From Streptococcus vicugnae (GTDB lineage: Bacteria; Bacillota; Bacilli; Lactobacillales; Streptococcaceae): a stretch of 64,000 bases of DNA. Positions 57,441 through 64,000 of this stretch are shown piece after piece (the first letter of the stretch is position 1; every line of letters starts with the position of its first letter). The stretch lies in the NCBI RefSeq assembly GCF_016461705.1, contig NZ_JAEMHW010000004.1:47297-111296 (forward strand), given 5' to 3'. Made by a program: the position numbers and the translations under genes. Below the pieces are notes generated by a model that saw only the letters and a program-made list of their open reading frames with translations, did no database searches and had not been told where the DNA came from.

Positions 57441-58841
57441 ATGGATGTAAAAACAAAATACAAGGCTAAGAAGACAAAAATTGTTTTCTTTGACATTGAT
57501 GATACCTTACGTGTCAAAGTCACAGGTTATATGCCAGAATCAATCAAGTATGTTTTTAAAAGTTTGAAAGAAAAAGGCATTATGACAGGAATTGCGACAG
57601 GACGCGCTCTTTATGGTGTTGTTCCTGAAATCCGTGATTTAAACCCTGATTATTTTGTCACAATCAATGGAACATATGTTGTTGACAAAAAAGAAGCAGA
57701 GATTGTTAGTGATCCTCTTCCACGTGATTTAGTTGAAAAATACGTCAACTGGGCTAAGTCAAAAGGTATTGAGTACGGCTTTACTGGTAAGGATAAACCA
57801 GTCGTGTCAAAACGTTGTGACTTGATTGATGATGCTATGAGTCCGATTTATGGCATTTGTGATGTTGAACCAGATTTTTATTTGACAAACGATGTTTATC
57901 AAATGTGGACATTTGCTGAAAATAATGCTGACTTGCAATTGCCTGAAGAATTAGCTAGTGAAATTCGCTTGGTTCCTTGGCACGAACATTCATCTGATGT
58001 TGTTAAAGTTGGTGTGTCTAAAGCCTCAGGTGTTGCTCATGTTTTAGAAAGTCAAAACTTAAAACCAATCAATGCGTTGATGTTTGGCGATGGACCAAAT
58101 GATATGGAAATCTTTGATTATGTTGGTTTGAAAATTGCTATGGGCAATGCCGTGCCTGAACTCAAAGAAAAAGCAGATTTTGTAACAAAAACAGTAGAAG
58201 AAGATGGCATTTTATATGCTTTGGAGGAACTCGGTTTGGTAGAAAAACAATTAAATTTCCCACAAGTTGATTTATCAACAGTTGAAGGTCCAGTTGCGAC
58301 AATAAAAACAAATCATGGTGACATGAAAATCAAACTTTTCCCTGATCATGCACCAAAAACAGTAGCGAACTTTGTTGCTTTGTCAAAAGATGGTTACTAT
58401 GACGGTATCATTTTCCACCGTATTATTCCAGAATTCATGATTCAAGGTGGTGACCCAACTGGTACTGGTATGGGTGGACAATCTATCTACGGCGATAGTT
58501 TTGAAGATGAATTCTCAGAAGAACTTTACAATGTTCGTGGAGCTCTTTCAATGGCAAATGCTGGTCCAAATACAAACGGGAGCCAGTTCTTTATCGTTCA
58601 AAATAGCAAAATTCCATACGCTCAAAAAGAACTTGAACGTGGTGGCTGGCCAAAACCAATCGCAGAACTTTATGCTGCTAAAGGTGGAACACCTCACCTT
58701 GACCGTCGTCATACAGTCTTTGGTCAAATTATGGATGAAGCTTCATACAAAGTCTTAGATGAAATTGCAAACGTCGAAACTGGTGCACAAGACCGCCCAG
58801 TTGAAGATGTAGTTATCGAAACTATTGAGGTAGTTGATTAA
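57441..58841 (+). CDS. Fused Cof-type HAD phosphatase and cyclophilin peptidyl-prolyl isomerase
   Basis: The 466-residue fusion joins two enzymes. Residues ~13-265 are a HAD-IIB (Cof) phosphatase: [10 protein letters not shown] with the nucleophile and acid Asp, and [11 protein letters not shown] for magnesium. Residues ~285-466 are a cyclophilin: [32 protein letters not shown] and RHTVFGQIM. The pairing of unrelated folds is a known streptococcal arrangement. Phosphatase substrate is unknown. I prefer ATG 57441 ([13 protein letters not shown]), as homologues start there; ATG 57411 in frame is possible and neither has a strong ribosome site. It overlaps cvfD by one base. Confidence 0.92.
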   Translation: MDVKTKYKAKKTKIVFFDIDDTLRVKVTGYMPESIKYVFKSLKEKGIMTGIATGRALYGVVPEIRDLNPDYFVTINGTYVVDKKEAEIVSDPLPRDLVEKYVNWAKSKGIEYGFTGKDKPVVSKRCDLIDDAMSPIYGICDVEPDFYLTNDVYQMWTFAENNADLQLPEELASEIRLVPWHEHSSDVVKVGVSKASGVAHVLESQNLKPINALMFGDGPNDMEIFDYVGLKIAMGNAVPELKEKADFVTKTVEEDGILYALEELGLVEKQLNFPQVDLSTVEGPVATIKTNHGDMKIKLFPDHAPKTVANFVALSKDGYYDGIIFHRIIPEFMIQGGDPTGTGMGGQSIYGDSFEDEFSEELYNVRGALSMANAGPNTNGSQFFIVQNSKIPYAQKELERGGWPKPIAELYAAKGGTPHLDRRHTVFGQIMDEASYKVLDEIANVETGAQDRPVEDVVIETIEVVD

Positions 58842-59197
58842 TGAGAATTGGCGACAAAATCACTGGAACAATAACAGGTATAAAACCTTATGGTGCCTTT
58901 GTCGCATTGGATAATGGGACAACAGGCCTTATTCACATCTCAGAAATCAAAACTGGCTATATTGAAAATATTTATCAACTGTTAAAAGTTGGTGAGAAAG
59001 TCTTGGTTCAAGTAGTTGATTTTGATGAATTTACTCAAAAGGCAAGCTTATCATTACGTACGCTGGAAGAAGAAAAACATCATCTTCATCGTCGCCACCG
59101 ATTTTCAAATAGTCACTTAAACATCGGCTTTCAACCTTTAGCAGATAATCTGCCAAAATGGACTAAAGAAAGCCTAGAACTATTAACAAAAGATTGA
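58841..59197 (+). CDS. cvfD: S1-domain RNA-binding protein (CvfD / general stress protein 13 family)
   Basis: The 118-residue protein has one S1 domain (~1-75: IGDKITGTITGIKPYGAFVALDNGTTGLIHISEI, GEKVLVQVVDFD) followed by a basic histidine-rich tail (EEEKHHLHRRHRF). CvfD in pneumococcus is a post-transcriptional regulator linked to virulence and cold growth. The adjacent HAD-PPIase gene, with which it overlaps (TAATG), supports this identity. A terminator pair follows. Confidence 0.88.
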   Translation: MRIGDKITGTITGIKPYGAFVALDNGTTGLIHISEIKTGYIENIYQLLKVGEKVLVQVVDFDEFTQKASLSLRTLEEEKHHLHRRHRFSNSHLNIGFQPLADNLPKWTKESLELLTKD

Positions 59198-59226
59198 AAA
59201 AGAGGCACCGTTGGGTGCTCTTTTTA
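59197..59226 (+). terminator. Terminator after cvfD
   Basis: AAAAAGAGGCACC, loop GTTG, GGTGCTCTTTTT. Confidence 0.9.
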
Positions 59227-59237
59227 TAATGTATGTA

Positions 59238-59269
59238 AAAAAGGTTGGGGCATTGCCCCAGCCTTTTCA
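59238..59269 (-). terminator. Terminator after cysK
   Basis: AAAAGGTTGGGGC, loop ATT, GCCCCAGCCTTTT, followed by TTTTTT on the minus strand. It lies 13 bp past the cysK stop. Confidence 0.85.
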
Positions 59270-59282
59270 TATATAATATTCT

Positions 59283-60212
59283 TTATTCACCAAAATCGTA
59301 AAGAGACGTTGAAAGGTAACGTTCACCATTATCTGGAAGAAGTGCCAAGACTTTTTTACCTTTACCAAGTTCTTTAGCTTTTTCAATAGCTGCGAAAATA
59401 GCTGCACCAGATGAAATACCAGCAAGGAAACCTTCTTTTCCACCAAGATTACGGCTTGTAAGAATGGCATCGTCTGATGCTACGCGAATGACTGCATCAT
59501 AAGATTTAGTATCAAGAGTATCTGGAATGAAACCAGCTGAGATACCTTGAATTTTATGTGGACCTGGTTTTTCACCAGAAAGTACAGCAGATTCATCGGC
59601 TTCAACAGCATAAACTTTAATATCAGGATTAACTTTTTTAAGCGCATGAGAAACACCAGAAACAGTCCCACCTGTACCCACACCAGCTACAAAAGCATCA
59701 AGTCCTTTTGGTCCAAAGGCTTCGATAATTTCAGCACCTGTTGTTGCTTCGTGGACGGCTGGATTAGAAGGGTTAGCAAATTGAAGTGGTACCCAACCAT
59801 TTTTCTCTGCTGCAACTTCCTTCGCTTTTGCAATAGCACCTTTCATTCCTTCGCTTCCTGGTGTCAAAACAAGTTCAGCACCATAAGCTTGAATAATTTT
59901 ACGACGTTCAAGGCTCATTGTTTCAGGCATAACAATAATGACTTTGTATCCTTTAGCTGCACCAACCCATGCAAGTCCAATACCAGTATTACCAGATGTA
60001 GGTTCGACGATTGTATCACCAGGTTTGATAGTACCAGCTTTTTCAGCATCTTCGATCATACGAAGAGCAATACGGTCTTTAACAGATGAACCTGGGTTAA
60101 ATGATTCAATTTTAACATAAACATCAGCAGCATCTTCAGGAACAATGTTATTAAGCTTGATAATAGGAGTATTTCCAATTAGTTCAGTAATTGAGTTATA
60201 AATTTTTGCCAT
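59283..60212 (-). CDS. cysK: Cysteine synthase A (O-acetylserine sulfhydrylase)
   Basis: The 309-residue PLP enzyme makes cysteine from O-acetylserine and sulfide. PLP-binding Lys lies in [14 protein letters not shown] (~42), and the phosphate loop and substrate motifs [20 protein letters not shown] and [12 protein letters not shown] are present. The ribosome site AAGGAGAATC precedes ATG 60212. Its promoter and a full cysteine box lie upstream, so it is probably turned on by a CysR-type activator when cysteine runs low. Single gene. Confidence 0.96.
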   Translation of the reverse strand: MAKIYNSITELIGNTPIIKLNNIVPEDAADVYVKIESFNPGSSVKDRIALRMIEDAEKAGTIKPGDTIVEPTSGNTGIGLAWVGAAKGYKVIIVMPETMSLERRKIIQAYGAELVLTPGSEGMKGAIAKAKEVAAEKNGWVPLQFANPSNPAVHEATTGAEIIEAFGPKGLDAFVAGVGTGGTVSGVSHALKKVNPDIKVYAVEADESAVLSGEKPGPHKIQGISAGFIPDTLDTKSYDAVIRVASDDAILTSRNLGGKEGFLAGISSGAAIFAAIEKAKELGKGKKVLALLPDNGERYLSTSLYDFGE

Positions 60213-60246
60213 AAATGATTCTCCTTGAATTAAAATTTATAGGTCA

Positions 60247-60275
60247 AGTATATGCTCAAATTGACTGTTTGTAAA
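60247..60275 (-). promoter_or_regulatory. cysK promoter
   Basis: On the minus strand TTTACA (60275-60270), 17 bp, TATACT (60252-60247); start near 60240, leader ~28 nt. Confidence 0.65.
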
Positions 60276-60287
60276 ATATATAATTCT

Positions 60288-60314
60288 TATCATGGTGATA
60301 GAGAAATCTTATCA
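60288..60314 (-). promoter_or_regulatory. Complete cysteine-box operator upstream of cysK
   Basis: On the minus strand TGATA, 9 nt, TATCA, 3 nt, TGATA: all three half-sites exact for the TGATA-N9-TATCA-N2-4-TGATA box of the streptococcal cysteine regulator. It spans -74 to -48 from the expected start and overlaps the stop codon of the upstream YigZ gene. Confidence 0.75.
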
Positions 60315-60938
60315 CAGCTCAACTTCAACGATTTTTGAACCTGATTTTTCAAAAGAAACTTTTCCTTGATAAAATTCAACAAGGCGATCACTGACTGCTT
60401 GAACATTTTCTGGATCAAGGTAGATGTGTGTCGTAACATTTTCTAAAAATTCAGTTTCGAATTCTTGAAGATTTTCAGCCTGCAAAAAGTTAGAGAAGGT
60501 CTGATATTGAGGGTATGAAAGTGTTAGCTTAAGCCCATCTTGTTCTTTAACTTCAACAATTCCAATTTCTTTTAGAGCATTGGCGACGCTCCCAGCATAA
60601 GCACGAATTAAGCCACCAGCGCCAAGTTTAATACCACCGAAATAACGTGTGACAACAGCAACAACGTTTGTTAAGCCTTGTTTTTCTAAAACAGTTAGCA
60701 TGGGAACGCCAGCTGTCCCGCTTGGTTCACCATCATCACTAGAACGCTTAATTTCAGCATTTTCTCCAATAATCATCGCTGAACAAGAATGAGTTGCTTT
60801 GTAGTGTTCTTTTTTAATTTGAGCAATAAATTCTCGTCCCTCTTCTTCAGTTTCAACACGTTTTAATTGGCAAATAAAGCGAGATTTTTTTATTTCTTCT
60901 TCGCAAATACCATCAGTTTTGATTGTTTTATAATTCAT
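60312..60938 (-). CDS. YigZ/IMPACT family protein
   Basis: The 208-residue protein has an N-terminal UPF0029/IMPACT domain (~1-125, with EEIKKSRFICQLKRVETEEEG, DGEPSGTAGVPML and VVTRYFGGIKLGAGGLIRAYAGSVANAL) and a C-terminal DUF1949 (~138-205). Homologues bind nucleic acid or act near the ribosome; yeast IMPACT tempers Gcn2, but a bacterial role is not settled. Divergent from comFA with a 54-bp gap, a common streptococcal arrangement. Its stop overlaps the cysK operator. Confidence 0.93.
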   Translation of the reverse strand: MNYKTIKTDGICEEEIKKSRFICQLKRVETEEEGREFIAQIKKEHYKATHSCSAMIIGENAEIKRSSDDGEPSGTAGVPMLTVLEKQGLTNVVAVVTRYFGGIKLGAGGLIRAYAGSVANALKEIGIVEVKEQDGLKLTLSYPQYQTFSNFLQAENLQEFETEFLENVTTHIYLDPENVQAVSDRLVEFYQGKVSFEKSGSKIVEVEL

Positions 60939-60977
60939 ACCAAAATTTTACAAGATTTTTAAGGATTTAGCAAAATT

Positions 60978-60985
60978 TTCGAATA
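60978..60985 (+). promoter_or_regulatory. Probable cin-box (ComX/SigX promoter) of comFA
   Basis: TTCGAATA differs from the competence consensus TACGAATA at one position and lies seven bases before ATG 60993. It fits late competence control and a message with little or no leader. Confidence 0.65.
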
Positions 60986-60992
60986 AATAGGT

Positions 60993-62294
60993 ATGGCAGA
61001 AATGAATGACTATTATGGAAGAATTTTTACTGAAGCGCAGCTCACTAATGAATTAAAGCAAAAAGCAAAGGTAATGCCATCTATGATAAAACAAAATGGC
61101 AAAATAATTTGCAACCGTTGTGGGAACAGAGTGTCGCCAAATCATATGTTACAAACTGGTCGTATCTATTGTAGAGAATGCTTGATTTTTGGTCGAAATA
61201 CCAGTGATAGTAACCTATATTATTTTCCTCAAATTGGCTTTCCAGAGACTGAGTCTCTCATTTGGAAGGGAGAATTAACGCCTTATCAAAAAGAAGTTTC
61301 TCAAGGAATGTTGGCAGGCATCGCTCAAAAAAGTGATTTATTAGTTCATGCAGTAACAGGTGCTGGAAAAACAGAGATGATTTATCAAAGTGTTGCAAGC
61401 GTGATTGACCAAGGTGGTTGTGTTTGTCTGGCAAGTCCCCGAATTGATGTTTGTTTAGAGCTTTATAATAGGTTGTCACGAGATTTTTCTTGCCCGATAA
61501 CCTTGTTACATGGAGATTCAGAAGCTTACAAACGTTCACCACTGATTATTGCGACGACTCACCAATTGTTGAAATTTTACCGAGCATTTGACTTATTGAT
61601 TATCGATGAAGTTGATGCCTTTCCTTTTGTTGATAATCCAATGCTTTATCACGCTGTTAATCAATCAATTAAAGATGATGGGGTCAAAATTTTTCTTACA
61701 GCGACCTCTACGGATGAATTGGATAAAAAAGTAAGAAAAGGAGAACTGACAAAATTACACTTAGCTAGACGATTTCATGCAAACCCATTAGTTATTCCTA
61801 AAATGGTTTGGCTGAATGGTCTTCAGTCATCAATGAAAAAAGGAAAAATCTCTAATAAATTAAACTCTTTGCTAAAAAAACAGCGGCAAAGCCATTTTCC
61901 CCTTCTTATCTTTTTTCCAAATATCGAACAAGGCAAACAATTTTCAATTATTTTGCAGGAAATTTTTCCTGCCGAAGCTATTGGATTTGTTTCAAGTCAG
62001 ACCGAAAATCGTCTAGAACTGGTTGAACAATTTAGAAAAAAAGAGCTCACTATTCTTGTGACAACAACTATTTTAGAACGAGGTGTAACATTTCCGTGTG
62101 TAGATGTCTTTGTTTTGCTTGCTAATCATAGATTATACAGTAAAAGTGCCTTAGTCCAGATTGCAGGTCGTGTTGGACGGGCAATTGAAAGGCCAACAGG
62201 AGAACTATTATTTTTACACGATGGCACAACAAAAGCTATGAAAAAGGCCATTGCAGAAATCAAAGAAATGAATAAAAAAGGAGGATTTGGATGA
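60993..62294 (+). CDS. comFA: DNA uptake helicase ComFA
   Basis: The 433-residue SF2-type ATPase drives single-strand DNA import through ComEC. A four-cysteine zinc finger occurs at ~40-70 (CNRCG, CRECL). Walker A VTGAGKTEM (~122-130), DEVD (~207), TATSTDE, and C-terminal ILERGVTFPCVD with QIAGRVGRA follow. ATG 60993 has only weak AGGT upstream; ATG 61002 is the alternative. It overlaps comFC by 4 bp. Confidence 0.95.
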   Translation: MAEMNDYYGRIFTEAQLTNELKQKAKVMPSMIKQNGKIICNRCGNRVSPNHMLQTGRIYCRECLIFGRNTSDSNLYYFPQIGFPETESLIWKGELTPYQKEVSQGMLAGIAQKSDLLVHAVTGAGKTEMIYQSVASVIDQGGCVCLASPRIDVCLELYNRLSRDFSCPITLLHGDSEAYKRSPLIIATTHQLLKFYRAFDLLIIDEVDAFPFVDNPMLYHAVNQSIKDDGVKIFLTATSTDELDKKVRKGELTKLHLARRFHANPLVIPKMVWLNGLQSSMKKGKISNKLNSLLKKQRQSHFPLLIFFPNIEQGKQFSIILQEIFPAEAIGFVSSQTENRLELVEQFRKKELTILVTTTILERGVTFPCVDVFVLLANHRLYSKSALVQIAGRVGRAIERPTGELLFLHDGTTKAMKKAIAEIKEMNKKGGFG

Positions 62295-62953
62295 AATGTT
62301 TACTTTGCGGGCAAGAATTCTCCGAAAGAGAAACATTTTTAGGAATAATTTCTATGAGAAAAACTGCCAAGTTAATTTGTCCAGAATGCCAGAATGCTTT
62401 TGAGAAAATCGGCGATGAGCATTGCCCAACATGTTATCGAAATGGAAGTAGTGAACAATGCACAGACTGCAAAAAATGGGCTAAAGAAGATCATAATGTT
62501 CAACATCGAGCAATTTATACCTATAACGAGGCAATGAAAGAGTATTTCTCTAAGTATAAATTTCAAGGAGACATGCTATTAAGTCAAGTCTTTGTTAAAG
62601 AATTAAAACAAGTTTTAAAAGAATATAAAGATTATACGGTTGTTCCTGTCCCCTTAAGCACGGAGCGAATGGCCGCAAGGCAATTTAATCAGGTTACAGC
62701 GTTACTTGATTCCGCGCATATTTCTTATCAAGATATTTTAAGCAAGAAAGAGATAAGAAAGCAGTCTGATAAGAACAGAAAAGAAAGACTAGAAAGTGAT
62801 TGTCCCTTTAGTCTGAAATCAGATAATTATATTCCAGATAAAGTGTTGATAATAGATGATATCTACACGACAGGAGCAACTTTAAGAGGAATTTACCAAT
62901 TATTTTATGAAAGAGGAACAAAGATTGTAAAAAGTTTAACAATTGCACGGTAA
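62291..62953 (+). CDS. comFC: Competence protein ComFC, phosphoribosyltransferase fold
   Basis: The 220-residue protein has an N-terminal zinc finger with CLLCGQEF, CPECQ and CPTC pairs, and a C-terminal PRTase-like domain with VLIIDDIYTTGATL (~193-206). It works with ComFA during DNA uptake; the ligand of the PRTase fold is not settled. GGAGGATTTGG lies at the end of comFA, in the 4-bp overlap region, so they are coupled. Confidence 0.93.
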   Translation: MKCLLCGQEFSERETFLGIISMRKTAKLICPECQNAFEKIGDEHCPTCYRNGSSEQCTDCKKWAKEDHNVQHRAIYTYNEAMKEYFSKYKFQGDMLLSQVFVKELKQVLKEYKDYTVVPVPLSTERMAARQFNQVTALLDSAHISYQDILSKKEIRKQSDKNRKERLESDCPFSLKSDNYIPDKVLIIDDIYTTGATLRGIYQLFYERGTKIVKSLTIAR

Positions 62954-62957
62954 ATAC

Positions 62958-63009
62958 TTGCAAATTTTCATGAAAGCAGTATAATAAAAGAGTAAAGAAA
63001 GCGCTTTAT
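62958..63009 (+). promoter_or_regulatory. hpf promoter with a cre-like site at the start point
   Basis: TTGCAA (62958-62963), 16 bp, TATAAT (62980-62985), start near 62992. AGAAAGCGCTTTAT (62996-63009) contains the symmetric AAAGCGCTTT cre core and would sit at +5. Confidence 0.55.
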
Positions 63010-63029
63010 AGCGAGAAAGAGGTGTTTTT

Positions 63030-63578
63030 ATGATTAAATATAGTGTTCGTGGAGAAAACATCGAAGTAACAGATGCAATCCGTAACTATGTCGAATCTAA
63101 ACTCGGTAAAATTGAAAAATACTTCAATGCTGAACAAGAATTAGATGCTCGTGTTAATTTAAAAGTTTACCGTGAAAAAACTGCAAAAGTTGAAGTAACA
63201 ATTTTGGTTGATTCAATCACTCTTAGAGCTGAAGACGTTTCACAAGACATGTATGGATCAATCGATTTGGTAACTGATAAAATCGAACGTCAAATTCGTA
63301 AAAATAAGACAAAAATTGCTAAAAAACATCGTGAAAAAGTTCCAGCTAGCCAAATTTTCACAAGCGAATTTGAAGCTGAACCCGTTGAAGAAGGTCCAGT
63401 TGTAAATGTCGTCCGTACGAAACATGTTAGCTTGAAACCGATGGACCTTGACGAAGCGCTTCTTCAAATGGACCTTTTGGGACATGATTTCTTTATCTAC
63501 ACAGATGCTGAAGATGGGGTAACAAACATTCTTTATCGTCGTGAAGATGGTGAACTTGGTTTAATTGAAGCCAAATAA
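63030..63578 (+). CDS. hpf: Ribosome hibernation promoting factor, long form
   Basis: The 182-residue protein has an N-terminal RaiA/HPF domain (~1-100: RGENIEVTDAIRNYVESKLGKIEKYF, with a basic face RQIRKNKTKIAKKHREK) and a C-terminal dimerisation domain (~125-182: KPMDLDEALLQMDLLGHDFFIYTDAEDG). Long HPF pairs two 70S ribosomes into silent 100S dimers in stationary phase. AGAGGTG precedes ATG 63030. It is last before an rRNA operon, its usual streptococcal site. Confidence 0.96.
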   Translation: MIKYSVRGENIEVTDAIRNYVESKLGKIEKYFNAEQELDARVNLKVYREKTAKVEVTILVDSITLRAEDVSQDMYGSIDLVTDKIERQIRKNKTKIAKKHREKVPASQIFTSEFEAEPVEEGPVVNVVRTKHVSLKPMDLDEALLQMDLLGHDFFIYTDAEDGVTNILYRREDGELGLIEAK

Positions 63579-63587
63579 CTGATTGTA

Positions 63588-63617
63588 AATCCGCTAAATT
63601 TTTAGCGGATTTTTTTA
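63588..63617 (+). terminator. Terminator after hpf
   Basis: AAATCCGCTAAA and TTTAGCGGATTT around a 1-nt (in practice 4-nt) loop, then T tract; it closes just upstream of the rRNA promoters. Confidence 0.9.
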
Positions 63618-63625
63618 ATTTCCAC

Positions 63626-63654
63626 TTGACAGAAGGTAGAATAGATGATAAATT
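63626..63654 (+). promoter_or_regulatory. rRNA promoter P1
   Basis: TTGACA (63626-63631), 17 bp, TAAATT (63649-63654). Confidence 0.7.
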
Positions 63655-63723
63655 ATTAGAGTTGCTGCTTGAGGGGCTCCACGGAAGAGGAAATCCAAGA
63701 GAAAAAAATCTTAAAAAAAGATG

Positions 63724-63752
63724 TTGACAAAATCAAATGGCAATGCTAAACT
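63724..63752 (+). promoter_or_regulatory. rRNA promoter P2
   Basis: TTGACA (63724-63729), 17 bp, TAAACT (63747-63752), preceded by an A-rich UP-like tract. Confidence 0.8.
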
Positions 63753-63823
63753 AATATAGCTGTTGTCCGAGAGGGTAGCGGTAACAGATTTGAAACAAGT
63801 TTGAAAAAACCTTGAAAAAGGTA

Positions 63824-63852
63824 TTGACAGCGAGTTTTAAATTTGATAGAAT
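63824..63852 (+). promoter_or_regulatory. rRNA promoter P3
   Basis: TTGACA (63824-63829), 17 bp, TAGAAT (63847-63852), with A/T tracts upstream at about -40 to -60. Confidence 0.85.
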
Positions 63853-63859
63853 ATAGAAG

Positions 63860-63931
63860 TTGTCTCTGATGAGACAAAGACCTTTGAAAACTGAACAATA
63901 CGAACCAAACGTGCGGGTTACGGAAGTAACC
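63860..63931 (+). promoter_or_regulatory. rRNA leader antitermination (nut-like) region
   Basis: A hairpin TTGTCTC/GAGACAA (63860-63877) is followed by boxA-like CTTTGAAAACTGAACAA (63882-63898), which resembles the Firmicutes rrn boxA. A second hairpin GGTTAC/GTAACC (63916-63931) follows. These should recruit Nus factors to the rRNA transcript. Confidence 0.7.
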
Positions 63932-63973
63932 TGTCAAAAACGATAAATCTGTCAGTGACAGAATGAGAACAAG

Positions 63974-64000
63974 ATTAAATGAGAGTTTGATCCTGGCTCA
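63974..64000 (+). rRNA. 16S ribosomal RNA, 5' end only
   Basis: GAGAGTTTGATCCTGGCTCA (63981-64000) is the conserved 5' end of bacterial 16S rRNA, the site of the common 27F primer. The mature start is ~6 bases before it; the gene continues past the window. Confidence 0.97.

Noticed and set aside
59547..60089. Plus-strand ORF of 180 codons opposite cysK
   Set aside because: Ser/Thr/Asn/Phe-rich antisense artefact of a codon-biased gene; no family likeness.

Overview
The window looks like a contiguous chromosomal segment of a Streptococcus. The evidence is low-GC DNA, the gene orders ftsL-pbp2X-mraY and recU/pbp1a-ypsA-gpsB-rnpB-mapZ, the fmt-rsmB-stp-pknB-liaFSR run, and comFA-comFC-hpf leading into a 16S rRNA gene. 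MapZ, LiaFSR, DUF4059 and the HAD-cyclophilin fusion are streptococcal hallmarks. The species cannot be fixed from sequence alone; a bovis/equinus-group streptococcus is a guess. I see no insertion sequence, prophage, CRISPR array or tRNA.

Layout. 1-4.5 kb: truncated TetR regulator, DegV fatty-acid-binding protein, a minus-strand pair (membrane-anchored repeat protein plus YgjV-like protein), and a Na/Pi symporter-PhoU protein. 4.5-9.5 kb: nagA behind a NagR-like operator and a cre-like site, then a T-box-controlled glyQS operon and a DUF896 protein. 9.6-16.4 kb: a sugar PTS operon (PRD regulator, its detached EIIA, EIIA, EIIB, UlaA-type EIIC) joined to transaldolase and transketolase. 16.5-19.2 kb: possible bacteriocin-immunity protein and an ABC exporter. 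19.3-26.1 kb: proBA and rsmH-ftsL-pbp2X-mraY. 26.3-34.1 kb: DEAD-box helicase, a probable cystine ABC importer, trxB, and the NAD salvage pair pncB-nadE. 34.3-44.5 kb: pepC, then the division/wall cluster (pbp1a, recU, ypsA, gpsB, rnpB, RNA methylase, mapZ), acetoin reductase and luxS. 44.6-59.2 kb: rny, gmk-rpoZ, priA, fmt-rsmB-stp-pknB, liaFSR, HAD-PPIase and cvfD. 59.2-64 kb: cysK, a YigZ protein, comFA-comFC, hpf, and an rRNA operon with three tandem promoters.

How the genes work together. Much of the window is cell-envelope construction and its surveillance: PBP2X, FtsL, MraY, PBP1a, GpsB, MapZ, the PASTA kinase and its phosphatase, and LiaFSR. Several exported proteins here carry Ser/Thr-rich disordered segments. 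The PTS operon pairs sugar uptake with both non-oxidative pentose-phosphate enzymes but has none of the ascorbate catabolic genes, so its substrate is open. The ABC importer at 27.9 kb and cysK at 60 kb have matching cysteine-box motifs at the same distance from their promoters, which suggests shared control and a cystine substrate.

Most of the interest is regulatory. The main points are the matched cysteine boxes, the nagA operator stack, an unassigned hairpin leader before pncB, probable leaderless starts for proB, rsmH and comFA, and the rRNA promoter triplet at about 100-bp intervals. No wholly new multi-gene system stands out; the PTS/transaldolase operon is the least explained block. 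All calls come from reading the sequence, with no database searches.
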